From Cohnella zeiphila (lineage in GTDB: Bacteria; Bacillota; Bacilli; Paenibacillales; Paenibacillaceae): a DNA stretch of 64,000 nt. The notes under the pieces are model-generated. The model was given only the letters and a program-made list of their open reading frames with translations. It made no database searches and had not been told where the DNA came from. Numbering within the stretch: position 1 is the first letter of the stretch; each line of letters opens with the position of its first letter. Position numbers and translations under genes: made by a program. Of the stretch, positions 24,442-32,789 are shown in pieces. The stretch lies in the NCBI RefSeq assembly GCF_014212055.1, contig NZ_JACJVO010000036.1:1-64000 (forward strand), given 5' to 3'.

Positions 24442-25311
24442 CTGATAATTATTATAACGGGAGCTACCGGACAACTCGGGCAAGCAGTCGTTGAGAAATT
24501 GCTTCAACGGGTTCCCGCAGACCATTTAGGCGTAAGCGTCCGTGATCCCGAGCGAGCGAAGGAACTTCAAAAACGAGGGGTTCGCGTTAGGCGGGGAGAT
24601 TATACGGATCCCAGTAGTCTTCTTCACGCTTTTGAGGGGGCGTCGCAGGTTCTCATCGTGTCCAGCAATGTCTTGGGAGATGAGGCCGTTCGTCAGCACC
24701 GCACCGCAATCGACATGGCTAAAGAGGCAGGAGCCGGCCGAATCCTCTACACAAGCCATATGAGCTCGTCGCAAACATCGCATTTTCCTCCCGCGGTTGA
24801 CCACGCCGCCACCGAGGAAGCGTTGAAAGCTTCGGGGGTTCCGTTCACGTCCCTGAGAAACGCGTACTATACCGCGTCCTTGCCCTGGTTCCTCCGCGAC
24901 GCCCTTAAGACAGGGGAGTTGGTTGCGCCAGAGGACGGGCCGGTTGCTTGGACTACCCACGCTGATCTGGCCGAAGCGACAGCAACGGTCTTGAACGAGC
25001 AAAATCTGAGCGGGTTAACGCCAAGTCTCACGGCTTCGGAAGCTTTAGACCTGAATGAGATTGCCGCTATCCTCACGGAGTTGACCGGCCGGTCCATTCG
25101 GCGTGTCGTCGTGTCCGATGATGAGTTTCGCGCCCAATTAAGATCCCAAGGCTTGCAAGACCATGTGGCCGATATGTTTTTGACGTTCTTCCTGGCCAGC
25201 CGAGCGGGCGAATTTGCCCCAGCCGATCCAGCGCTTGCGAATTTAATTGGACGACCGGCCATCTCGGTGCGAGAATTCTTAACGAGCTCGCCCCACCTGA
25301 TCGGAATGTAG
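24442..25311 (+). CDS. NmrA/QorB-like NAD(P)-binding oxidoreductase with a non-standard start
   Basis: About 289 residues: an atypical short-chain dehydrogenase with the NAD(P) loop TGATGQLGQ right at the N-terminus, RDPERA after the second strand (phosphate-binding Arg suggests NADPH), and a QorB-like body. Such proteins reduce quinones or sense NADP. The strong ribosome site TGGAGGTG (24431-24437) places the start at CTG 24442, ATA 24445 or ATT 24448; there is no ATG there. A TTG at 24412 is in frame but lies before the ribosome site. It is divergent from the TetR gene and ends at a strong terminator, so it is a single-gene unit. Confidence 0.8.
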   Translation: MIIIITGATGQLGQAVVEKLLQRVPADHLGVSVRDPERAKELQKRGVRVRRGDYTDPSSLLHAFEGASQVLIVSSNVLGDEAVRQHRTAIDMAKEAGAGRILYTSHMSSSQTSHFPPAVDHAATEEALKASGVPFTSLRNAYYTASLPWFLRDALKTGELVAPEDGPVAWTTHADLAEATATVLNEQNLSGLTPSLTASEALDLNEIAAILTELTGRSIRRVVVSDDEFRAQLRSQGLQDHVADMFLTFFLASRAGEFAPADPALANLIGRPAISVREFLTSSPHLIGM

Positions 25312-25326
25312 GCACAACTGAATTTT

Positions 25327-25358
25327 GGGGCTTTTCCGGACAAAGGAAAAGCCCCTTT
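25327..25358 (+). terminator. Rho-independent terminator
   Basis: GGGGCTTTTCC and GGAAAAGCCCC pair perfectly, followed by TTT. Confidence 0.85.
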
Positions 25359-25542
25359 CGCCATGTTATCAGCAGAAAGAGCCACGTTGAAACCAATCCA
25401 CTTCATATAAATCGGAATAAATGATTGAGCCATGTTAATGTTAATAGTACAATTACTTGGATATGGGGATTTAATGGTGAAAAGCCTAAAGGATGAGTTC
25501 CGTAAGAATAAATTCAAGATTAAACTTTTGGGGGACTACTTG

Positions 25543-26175
25543 ATGAACGATAAAAGGGAAAACCCCAGTAAGGACTTGGAGCCTCTCGAACACACGAATC
25601 GACGTGTTCGCGCCGACGCACAGCGCAGCATCGATGCTTTGCTCCAGTCCGCGATGAAGGTGTTCGCGACCTCAGGCGTGGACGCCCCGGTGCGGGAGAT
25701 TGCCGAGAAGGCCGGCGTAGGCGTCGGCACTGTTTACCGCCATTTTCCGCAGCGCTCGGATCTTATCGTGGCCGTCTTTCGTAACGAAGTCGATGCTTGC
25801 GCAGATGCAGCGGCGGATTTGTGCGCCAAGTATGAACCTGCTGAGGCACTGGCACGATGGATGCAGCGATACGTGGACTTCATTGCGAATAAACGCGGAC
25901 TCGCGGCGGCTCTAGGTTCAGGCAACCCGGAATACGGGACCTTGCCTGCTTACTTCGAAAAGCGACTAACTCCCGTGCTGAGAAGCTTGCTTGATAACGC
26001 GGCGGCTGCCGGTGAAGTGCGTGCCGACGTCGAGCCCTATGATTTGCTGCGGGCTGCCGCGAGCCTCTGTACGGGGGTACACAACGACGATTCTAAGTAT
26101 ACACGGCAAATGGTTGCTCTGCTCGTAGATGGGTTGCGCTACCGTGCAAGCTCGTCAGCAAGCAAGCTCTCCTAG
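25543..26175 (+). CDS. TetR/AcrR-family regulator
   Basis: A 210-residue regulator. After a charged lead (MNDKRENPSKDLEPLEHTNR) comes a TetR helix-turn-helix, VREIAEKAGVGVGTVYRHFP with QRSDLI, and a ligand domain with the C-terminal form seen in regulators of the SbtR-like group (AALGSGNPEYG...PVLRSLLDNAAAAGEVRADV). The ATG at 25543 is chosen because GGGGGA lies upstream; the longer frame to 25432 has no good site. It converges on the alpha/beta hydrolase gene and is a candidate for the repressor that binds the double palindrome before that gene, though no copy of the palindrome lies before its own start. Confidence 0.82.
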   Translation: MNDKRENPSKDLEPLEHTNRRVRADAQRSIDALLQSAMKVFATSGVDAPVREIAEKAGVGVGTVYRHFPQRSDLIVAVFRNEVDACADAAADLCAKYEPAEALARWMQRYVDFIANKRGLAAALGSGNPEYGTLPAYFEKRLTPVLRSLLDNAAAAGEVRADVEPYDLLRAAASLCTGVHNDDSKYTRQMVALLVDGLRYRASSSASKLS

Positions 26176-26266
26176 CGCTTGTCGCTCCAATGGAATCTGC
26201 CCCGTCATCGCGCCGGACTCCAGCTCCCGTTGGATGAGAAAGGGCAGTCGCGCTGGAGACAACAAT

Positions 26267-26301
26267 GCCGCCGCTCGGAAAGGCAAGTTCTGAGCGGCGG
26301 C
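26267..26301. terminator. Inverted repeat between convergent genes
   Basis: GCCGCCGCTC (26267-26276) pairs perfectly with GAGCGGCGGC (26292-26301). There is no T run on either side. It may stop transcription from both convergent genes. Confidence 0.4.
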
Positions 26302-26339
26302 AATCATCAGACATAGCGCGCAGGGAGCTTCTTAGAGCT

Positions 26340-27260
26340 TTATTTGCATTCGACACGACCCAGCGGATTGGACGTGCTCATCAACTCTTCACACGCCGCA
26401 GGCCAGGCGTGGTCTTCGGGGTAGAGCGCGGTGCGGAGATAGGCCCAGGCGAGCGCCCGCAGCGCAGCTACACGTTCGGGGTTCTCGTCCGTCGTTTCCT
26501 TGGCGTTGTACTCGTGGATTCCGCCAAGCGAGTGCTCGGCTCCGAAGAGTGTGAGCAGGCTCTTGCTGCCCGGGCTCAGGAAGTACGGGTCAGTGAACCA
26601 GTCCGGCCCCCGAGTGGACAGCGGTGACTGGTCATGGTCCCCCGCTACCACAAGGGTCGGCGTGCTCATTTTCGCGAAGCTAGGGTGCATGAAGGGGAAG
26701 TACTCGGCCGCGAATGGACTCAAGTCAGCTCCACCCTTGCCAGGCGTGGCAAGCAACACGCCCGCCTTGATCCGCGAGTCGGACATGTCCTCTCCCGGTT
26801 CTCCCTCGGGATCGAGGACTCGCGCGCCGAGCAGCATGCTCGCCGTCTGGCCGCCCCAGGAATGTCCGGCTACGGCGATGCGACCTCGATCGAGGCGCCC
26901 GCTGAGGCCGGGAACGGAAGCTTCAATGAGATCAAGCCGGTCGAGGATGCGTTTCATGTCCTCGACTCGGATACGCCAGATCAGCGGTGTACGTGGATCG
27001 TCCGGAGGAAGGTTCAGCGTCTTCGAGTCAAGATGGGTGGGTTGAATGACTGCGAAGCCGTGAGAAGCCCAGAAGTCGACCAACGGGTCATAGCTCCCCA
27101 TCGACAAGCCAAAGCCGTGCGAGAAAACAATAATAGGCAATTCGCTCCCAGACGCGGGCGCAGACACACGCACCTGCAGATCCTCTTCACGGCCTGGGGC
27201 AGGCAGTACTACCGGCTTCACCGAGACGACTGGAGTTGGCGCACTAACCTTGATTCCCAT
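26340..27260 (-). CDS. Alpha/beta hydrolase, chlorophyllase/PAF-acetylhydrolase-like
   Basis: A 306-residue cytoplasmic esterase-type hydrolase. The nucleophile elbow is AGHSWGG (Ser near 125), with the oxyanion-side VFSHGFG at about 50, an acid in VVAGDHD and the catalytic His in GAEHSLGG. The layout matches dienelactone-hydrolase-like and PAF-acetylhydrolase-like families; substrate unknown. The ATG at 27260 has AAAAGGAGATG upstream, and the longer frame to 27320 lacks one. The promoter holds two copies of a palindrome, so the gene is tightly controlled by a TetR-type repressor. Confidence 0.85.
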   Translation of the reverse strand: MGIKVSAPTPVVSVKPVVLPAPGREEDLQVRVSAPASGSELPIIVFSHGFGLSMGSYDPLVDFWASHGFAVIQPTHLDSKTLNLPPDDPRTPLIWRIRVEDMKRILDRLDLIEASVPGLSGRLDRGRIAVAGHSWGGQTASMLLGARVLDPEGEPGEDMSDSRIKAGVLLATPGKGGADLSPFAAEYFPFMHPSFAKMSTPTLVVAGDHDQSPLSTRGPDWFTDPYFLSPGSKSLLTLFGAEHSLGGIHEYNAKETTDENPERVAALRALAWAYLRTALYPEDHAWPAACEELMSTSNPLGRVECK

Positions 27261-27324
27261 AAAATGAACATCTCCTTTTTTTATTGCAGTGTGTTCGTCG
27301 CTTTGTTGCATGAAAATCAAGCAT

Positions 27325-27372
27325 AAACGGAACGTTGTTCCAATTATATACGGAACAACGTTCCGTTTGCAA
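27325..27372 (-). promoter_or_regulatory. Promoter of the hydrolase gene with double palindromic operator
   Basis: On the minus strand, TTGCAA (27367-27372) and TATAAT (27343-27348) are 18 bp apart. A perfect 17-bp inverted repeat, AAACGGAACGTTGTTCC (27325-27341) and its complement (27352-27368), surrounds the -10 box. Each arm is itself a near palindrome (GGAAC-GTT-GTTCC), so two repressor dimers could bind, one in the spacer and one just after the -10. Confidence 0.75.
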
Positions 27373-27387
27373 TATCTCTTTTCAGAT

Positions 27388-27537
27388 TATAAATTGGAAA
27401 TGACAGTAGTGGCGGCTATGAAAAAGCTGGGCATTATCGAAGGCAAAGGCGCGAACCGATTTGCTCCTGGCGATAAAACGACAAGAGCGGAGGCGGTTAC
27501 GGTCCTGCTGAGAATGCTTGCGTACAAGGACAAGTAA
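27388..27537 (+). pseudogene. SLH-domain tail of a lost surface protein
   Basis: VVAAMKKLGIIEGKGANRFA followed by PGDKTTRAEAVTVLLRMLAY matches the second half of an S-layer homology domain, the cell-wall anchor at the end of large surface enzymes in this group. There is no upstream coding continuation; the frame runs directly into the hydrolase promoter. It is followed by its own terminator, so the gene was cut from the 5' side. Confidence 0.75.
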
Positions 27538-27550
27538 AAAAAATTTTGAA

Positions 27551-27590
27551 CAAGGCTGCTTTGAAGTCAAATCGAAGCAGCCTTGTTTTT
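27551..27590 (+). terminator. Terminator of the lost SLH gene
   Basis: CAAGGCTGCTT (27551-27561) pairs perfectly with AAGCAGCCTTG (27575-27585), followed by TTTTT. Confidence 0.85.
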
Positions 27591-27673
27591 GAACAAAGGT
27601 GCGAAGGTACGAAGCGACCATGCCCCCGTTGCAAACCCAATCAGAGTCCACCATTCCAATAAGGTTCGGGTTA

Positions 27674-27700
27674 TGTAAGCGCTGTATAGGGACCTATAAT
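27674..27700 (+). promoter_or_regulatory. -10 box with weak cre-like site
   Basis: TATAAT at 27695-27700 lies 128 bp before the sialidase-fold gene. TGTAAGCGCTGTAT at 27674-27687 matches the left half of a cre site but not the right. No good -35 is seen, and the cre-like site covers its expected position. The rest of 27591-27827 holds nothing else recognisable. Confidence 0.4.
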
Positions 27701-27827
27701 GAGAGCATCATAGACTGCAGCTATGAGCCAATACGGGTTCAAATCGGAGGTGGAAACCGGAGCCTGTATATCAACTTTGAATCCGCATAAATTTGTAGTC
27801 CATTACAAAGATGGAGGAATTTATGTG

Positions 27828-29747
27828 ATGAAATCAAAAATTCAAATGGCCTCTGCTTTCCTTTTGATCGTTTCTCTCGTTGCTTTCGCACTGCCGGCTT
27901 ACGCCTATAACCTGGTAGGAACCTGGAGTTCCGCTACCGTCGTGAAGAACGATGCTGCGCATAATGTGGAATACGGCAGGATGTTGAAGTTGGCCAACGG
28001 CGATTGGCTGTCGGTTTATTCCGTCTATTTAACCAACGTCCAACTTGAAATTGCCAGAAGCACGGATAACGGCCGTACGTGGACGCCGATCGGAAGCATC
28101 GCGGATCCGGGCCGGGATGTAGACAACGGAATGCTTATTCAATTGCCGAATGGCGATGTGCTTGTCGGTTCGCGATCGGTGATATGGGGCACATCCTACC
28201 AGCTTAAAGTTTATAAAAGCACGGATTTGGGCGTGACCTGGAGCTATTTAAGCACGATCGATCAGAACAACGGAACTCCCGGCAGCTTGAGCAATCCGGA
28301 CAAGGGGATGTATGAACCCCATTTTTATTTCCTGGATAACGGAAATCTTGCGGTCATGTACGCGAACGAGAAGCATGTAACCGAAAGCCCTTCCTATAGT
28401 CAGATCATATCCCAGAGAGTATCCACGGATAACGGCGCCACGTGGGGCAACGAGATTTGGGTCGCCTGGGACCCGAGCAATTCCGCCTCGCGACCCGGCA
28501 TGCCCGTATGGACCAAAATGAATAATGGACAGTTTATGGTCGTATTTGAAGTATGCGGGACAGACAACTGCAACATTCATTACAAAACCTCCATGGATGG
28601 AACGACCTGGTCAAGCGGAATCGGCAGGACGATTCCAGGTCAATACTCGGCTCCTTTCTTGCTCTCGTTACCCGACGGACAACTTGCCGTTACCTCCAAC
28701 AGCGGAAACCTTTCCTTCAGCGACGACTACGGCACTTCGTGGTATTTGAACGGAGCGGCGCCTTGGGTCCCATTCGGCAAGGCCTGGAGCAGCCTTTACA
28801 TGACAGGCCCTAACGAGATCGCCGCAATGACGAGCGTGGACCAGGGAAACTATCGAAGCAACGTTCAGTTGAAATTCGGTACATTCGTCAATAAAGGGTA
28901 CGTGAAAAACGCCGGATTCGAAGAAAACACCGGTCAAACGCCAAACGGTTGGAATGTTTCCGGTCCCAATCCTTCCGCTAACTTCGTCGAGACTTCCGGC
29001 GTGCCGGGCGGAAGCCAAAACGGCGCCTATCATGACGCCATGTGGAGCTCATCGCCCTATGAAACGTCAATATGCCAAACCGTCGATCATTTATCGAACG
29101 GCAGTTACAACGTCGGCGCTTGGACGGAATCCACCGGCGGACTGGCCGTTGCCCAGATGGAGATAAGCAATTATGGCAGCTCCGTCAACGTCCCCATACC
29201 AACCGGCACTTCAAATTACCAGCAGATCGACTCGGGAAATATAAACGTGACGACCGGAACCGTGAATATATGCTTTCACGCCAAATCGACCACGGGCAAT
29301 CAGTGGATTCGAGTCGACGACGTGAGCCTTCAGAAAAACCAAGGCTTTGAATCGAACGACGCCAGCGGCTGGTACGTGGCCGGTTCGAATCCCGATTTTA
29401 ATTTCCCGGAATCGTACGGAGGCAGCCATAGCGGCTCCTATCACGACGCGATGTGGAGCGCATCGCCCTTTGAAACTTGGATCTACAAGGACTTCGATCA
29501 TGTGCCGAACGGAACGCATACGATCACCGCATGGACGGAATCTACGGACGGTCTGGCGATTAACCAGATGGAAGTAAGCAGCTACGGAAGCTCCGTTAAT
29601 GTGTCCATTCCAACAGGAACGACCAGCTATCAGCAGATCAGCAGCGGGGCGTTTAACGTGACGACAGGCAAAGTACGAGTAGCCTTCCATGTTAAATCTA
29701 CGGTTGGGAACCAATGGACCAGGATCGATGATGTATCGTTGAATTAA
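27828..29747 (+). CDS. Secreted sialidase-fold (BNR/Asp-box) protein with duplicated binding module
   Basis: A 639-residue exported protein. The signal peptide ends near LPAYA (residue 26). The catalytic-type beta-propeller (about 27-355) carries five Asp-box motifs: STDNGRTW (about 78), STDLGVTW (131), STDNGATW (198), SMDGTTW (254) and SDDYGTSW (297). Such propellers occur in sialidases and in GH93 exo-arabinanases; the plant-sugar context favours the latter, but the family is not certain. Two tandem modules of about 135 residues follow (about 361-500 and 504-639), each with GFE...GW, YHDAMWSS/ASP, WTEST and WxRxDDVSL, like CBM4/9/22-type beta-sandwiches. GGAGG lies upstream; GTG 27825 or ATG 27828 could start it. 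Confidence 0.8.
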   Translation: MKSKIQMASAFLLIVSLVAFALPAYAYNLVGTWSSATVVKNDAAHNVEYGRMLKLANGDWLSVYSVYLTNVQLEIARSTDNGRTWTPIGSIADPGRDVDNGMLIQLPNGDVLVGSRSVIWGTSYQLKVYKSTDLGVTWSYLSTIDQNNGTPGSLSNPDKGMYEPHFYFLDNGNLAVMYANEKHVTESPSYSQIISQRVSTDNGATWGNEIWVAWDPSNSASRPGMPVWTKMNNGQFMVVFEVCGTDNCNIHYKTSMDGTTWSSGIGRTIPGQYSAPFLLSLPDGQLAVTSNSGNLSFSDDYGTSWYLNGAAPWVPFGKAWSSLYMTGPNEIAAMTSVDQGNYRSNVQLKFGTFVNKGYVKNAGFEENTGQTPNGWNVSGPNPSANFVETSGVPGGSQNGAYHDAMWSSSPYETSICQTVDHLSNGSYNVGAWTESTGGLAVAQMEISNYGSSVNVPIPTGTSNYQQIDSGNINVTTGTVNICFHAKSTTGNQWIRVDDVSLQKNQGFESNDASGWYVAGSNPDFNFPESYGGSHSGSYHDAMWSASPFETWIYKDFDHVPNGTHTITAWTESTDGLAINQMEVSSYGSSVNVSIPTGTTSYQQISSGAFNVTTGKVRVAFHVKSTVGNQWTRIDDVSLN

Positions 29748-29791
29748 GAGTGGAGCAAAAGAAGTTGGAATAATCGGTCATCAGGGAGGGA

Positions 29792-30156
29792 ATACCCGAG
29801 ACCCCAATTCATTCAACGGATTGGCTGAGTTTAAACGGGGAATGGGATTTCGAATTCGACGATAATAATATCGGGTGGAAAGAAGGATGGTACAGAGGGC
29901 ATCCGTTTTACGAGAAAATCATTTTCCCGTTCTGTTACCAAAGCAAGCTGAGCGGGATCGGAGAGACGGAATTCCACGATATCGTCTAGTATCTTCGACA
30001 ACGGTACTCCATTTTCGAAGGGAACGAAGCGCCTCAAAAAGGGAGATGCAGGTCGGCGGCTACGATTATGACGGCGAACCGGTTCTTGTAACGGAGTTCG
30101 GAGGCATCTCTTTCCAACGAGTGAATGGGAGGGCTAGAGATATTTCGGAGCCGTGA
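29792..30156 (+). pseudogene. GH2 beta-galactosidase-type gene, start lost, nonsense-mutated, core deleted
   Basis: From 29792 the frame reads TDWLSLNGEWDFEFDDNNIG and then PFCYQSKLSGIGETEFHDIV, the classic GH2 sugar-binding domain start. The initiation codon after AGGGAGGGA is ATA. At 29987-29989 a TAG replaces the Trp of the normal VWY. A few scrambled codons follow, then GYDYDGEPVLVTEFGGISFQ in another frame, which is the C-terminal end of the catalytic barrel. Several hundred codons are missing, including both catalytic Glu. It is fully dead. Confidence 0.8.
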
Positions 30157-30263
30157 ACGAAGAAAGCTGTCGCTGGAAACGATTCGATCGATCGTTCTTT
30201 GGCAATAACCGGGCAGGTACAGGTTTTTCCAATGCTAGAAGTCGAGCTCCAACGACAAAAAAC

Positions 30264-30300
30264 AAGCGTCGTGAATTCAGTTTTGGGCCACGGCGCTTTT
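30264..30300 (+). terminator. Hairpin with T run
   Basis: AAGCGTCGTG pairs with CCACGGCGCTT, one mismatch, followed by TTT and, a little later, TTTTTT. It probably ended the GH2 transcript. Confidence 0.6.
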
Positions 30301-30403
30301 AACTTTTTTATTCCAAGTTCTTCAAGACTATTGCAAAACGAAATTCATAAATTGGCCTCCTAGCGACCATCATTGGAATTCAGCCTAAATTTATGTTAAA
30401 TAA

Positions 30404-30566
30404 TATAATGTGACTCAATTAATCATGAGAGCTGAAATTGCAATTAATAATATGGAAGATACGCACAAGACCGGGGGAATGCCATGGTATCCAACTGGTT
30501 TTTTCGTTTTCTTCAACGTATTAGGATGCATATTAATAGAATATTAATTCGCATGATTGTTGGATA
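30404..30566 (+). pseudogene. 5' end of a sensor-kinase-like gene, fused to a GH127 shard
   Basis: TATAAT at 30404-30409 and GGGGGA lead to an ATG at 30484. The frame reads MVSNWFFRFLQRIRMHINRI then LIRMIVGYI, which looks like the start of a YesM-type kinase: a basic amphipathic lead into the first membrane helix. Near 30560 it runs into GH127 sequence in another frame and soon stops. The kinase identification rests on about 29 residues. Confidence 0.4.
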
Positions 30567-30842
30567 TATATCGAATACAATCTGTACAACGGCATCATGG
30601 CGCAGGCCTATTATCAAGAATATCCTTTGACCGGCAGCAAGCGCGACGATCCGAAAACCGGACTGCTCACGTACTTCCTGTCGATGAAGGCCGGCTTGCG
30701 CAAGGACTGGAGCTCGGAGACGGACAGCTTCTTCTGCTGCCACGGAACGATCGTTCAGGCGAACGCGGCCTGGAACCGAGGGATCTACTATCTGGACGGG
30801 GACGGGATCTATGTGTTCATCAGGACCCGGCGATCGAGCTGA
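30567..30842 (+). pseudogene. GH127 (DUF1680) beta-L-arabinofuranosidase shard
   Basis: The frame reads YIEYNLYNGIMAQAYYQEYP and then SETDSFFCCHGTIVQANAAW, NRGIYYLDGDGIYV. The CCHGT...QA segment is the GH127 signature with zinc-bound cysteines. The piece is about 90 residues of a normal 600 or more, cut at both ends; after IYVF the frame shifts. About 60 bp more (to 30901) reads RIRDIGYEPYQIYFKVNR in another frame and is unidentified. Confidence 0.75.
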
Positions 30843-30981
30843 GACGAATCCGGGACATCGGGTATGAACCGTACCAGATTTACTTCAAGGTGAACAGGTG
30901 ACGAATCCAATGAATCGGCCGGGGCTCTTGCATGGGGATTAAAGACCGCAGATAGGAATGAAAAAAAGGCGGAGCTCCTTT

Positions 30982-32769
30982 TCATCCGTTCAATAAATGA
31001 ATAGGAATTCGAATATATACCGCGCTGCCAAAGTTGTATTTGCTATTGATTTTAATTTGATAGTTTTCACCATATTTAAGTTTAATTCTTTTATTGGTAT
31101 TATACAGGCCGATATGCTGATGAGGTTCGTTTTCCGCTTTCATATTTTCTCTGATGTCCATCAAATTCCGGCGGCGTATTCCAACACCGTTATCGATGAT
31201 TGTAATTTTTAAATTCTGATTGGATCTTTTGATTTTGATTTTTATGATGCCCGCTTCTCCTTTTTCTTTTATTCCATGATAGATGGAGTTTTCAATCAGG
31301 GGCTGCAAAAACAGCTTCATAACCGTACAATTCATTGCTGCCAAATCGCAGTCCCATATTACGTCAAACTTATCTTCGTACCTGTACTTTTGGATTTCCA
31401 CATAACTTTTTGTGTTATTTATTTCGGTTTCCAGAGTCACATTTTCATTCGGATTACTGAGTGAATACTTTAAAATATCAGATAAATTTTCAATTGTATG
31501 GTGAACTTCTAATATTTTGGCAGGCCATATTTCTTCCGGAAAAGGCCTCTTCATTAATTTCATGCATTCCCAGCTGACGGTTTCGAGCGTATTGAACAAG
31601 AAATGAGGATTGATCTGCGACTGCAGAGCCAGAAGCTCCATGGCCTCCAGTTTGTACTTTCTTTCGGACAGCTGAATTTTCAAATAGCTCTGCTCTATGA
31701 ACGTCTTGAGAATATTGTGTATGATATATCCGTATTCGTCTTTGATTTTGTCGGGCGGAAGCGGCAGTGACAGACCTTTTTCGGCGGAAGACAAAATGGA
31801 GATGATGTTTGCGACCTGGGTGTAGTTTCGGCGCGTCAAATAATAGATCAGTATAAAGCCGAAAATAAAAGAGATGATCATTGCGGTCAGAGCGAACTTG
31901 GTCAATTTCGATGGCATTGCGTAAAGGGTGCTTTGAGGAATCAGAGAGATGTATTTCCATTTATATTCATCCGATATAAGCTGGCATCCGATGTACTTGC
32001 CGGATTTGGTGTCGATGGTAAAAATGGGGCTTGCATGTGTGTTTATTTGCGATTGGTTATCTGTGAAAAGGTTTGAATCGGACTTGTTGCTGAATATGAT
32101 GTCTCCCTGCTCATTCACAATAAAAATTCCCTGCTTGGATAGAGATGAAAGGGAGACGAGCGTATTGTTGAAATAATCGGCGAGAATATTGAGAACGATC
32201 ACACCGTTCGCATTGTCAAGTTTTTGATAAATGGACAGGATTTTGGTCCCGGTTTTATCAAAGCTGCTTTTTTTTACGTTTCTCAGCTCAGTCCAGCTTC
32301 TGACGCTCTTGTCCTTGGATTTGTAGCTGCCGAACCAGGATTTGTCCACCACGGAATCAAAAGAGACAAGTCCCACGTTGGAGGAAAAGAACTGGCCGTT
32401 GGGATTGTCTATATAGATGTAGACCGAATCGATATAGGGTTTGGAATTGGCCGGGGCACTGATAAAGCCGGTAATCAGCTCGTAGGCATTGAGCTTGTCT
32501 AAGTTCATTGAGTTCTCACCGAGAAGCGACTTGATGGTCAGAATGGCTTTGTTGTTGTTATCAAAAAAAATCGATTGTTGTGCCATGTCGTGCATGCTCA
32601 GCTCGACGTTTTGCTGAACCTGCTGGAGAAGGTTCATATTGTTCTTATTGATATCGGCGACAACGAATTTCTGGATCGCGATGATGGAAATGGTTACAAA
32701 CAGAAGCAGGACAATCAGAAACGGCATGATGAACAGCATGAAATTCCTGAAGAAGAAGTATTTCCTCAA
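30982..32769 (-). CDS. Sensor histidine kinase, YesM type
   Basis: A 595-residue membrane kinase. A first membrane helix (about 10-33), an extracellular dCache-like sensor (about 35-285) and a second helix (about 288-310) are followed by a HAMP-like linker. The His_kinase region has QINPHFLFNTLETVSWE (His near 387), and the ATPase domain has FLQPLIENSIYHGIK, DNGVGIRR and an end VYIRIPIHLLNG. The TTG start is 13 bases after GGGGAGGAG. It lies 20 bp downstream of its regulator gene on the same strand, divergent from the fucoside importer operon, which it probably controls. Confidence 0.9.
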   Translation of the reverse strand: MRKYFFFRNFMLFIMPFLIVLLLFVTISIIAIQKFVVADINKNNMNLLQQVQQNVELSMHDMAQQSIFFDNNNKAILTIKSLLGENSMNLDKLNAYELITGFISAPANSKPYIDSVYIYIDNPNGQFFSSNVGLVSFDSVVDKSWFGSYKSKDKSVRSWTELRNVKKSSFDKTGTKILSIYQKLDNANGVIVLNILADYFNNTLVSLSSLSKQGIFIVNEQGDIIFSNKSDSNLFTDNQSQINTHASPIFTIDTKSGKYIGCQLISDEYKWKYISLIPQSTLYAMPSKLTKFALTAMIISFIFGFILIYYLTRRNYTQVANIISILSSAEKGLSLPLPPDKIKDEYGYIIHNILKTFIEQSYLKIQLSERKYKLEAMELLALQSQINPHFLFNTLETVSWECMKLMKRPFPEEIWPAKILEVHHTIENLSDILKYSLSNPNENVTLETEINNTKSYVEIQKYRYEDKFDVIWDCDLAAMNCTVMKLFLQPLIENSIYHGIKEKGEAGIIKIKIKRSNQNLKITIIDNGVGIRRRNLMDIRENMKAENEPHQHIGLYNTNKRIKLKYGENYQIKINSKYNFGSAVYIRIPIHLLNG

Positions 32770-32789
32770 TTCGTTCGCCGCTCCTCCCC

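Noticed and set aside
26634..27326. A 230-codon plus-strand frame opposite the alpha/beta hydrolase
   Set aside because: The hydrolase has all catalytic motifs on the minus strand; the plus frame has none.
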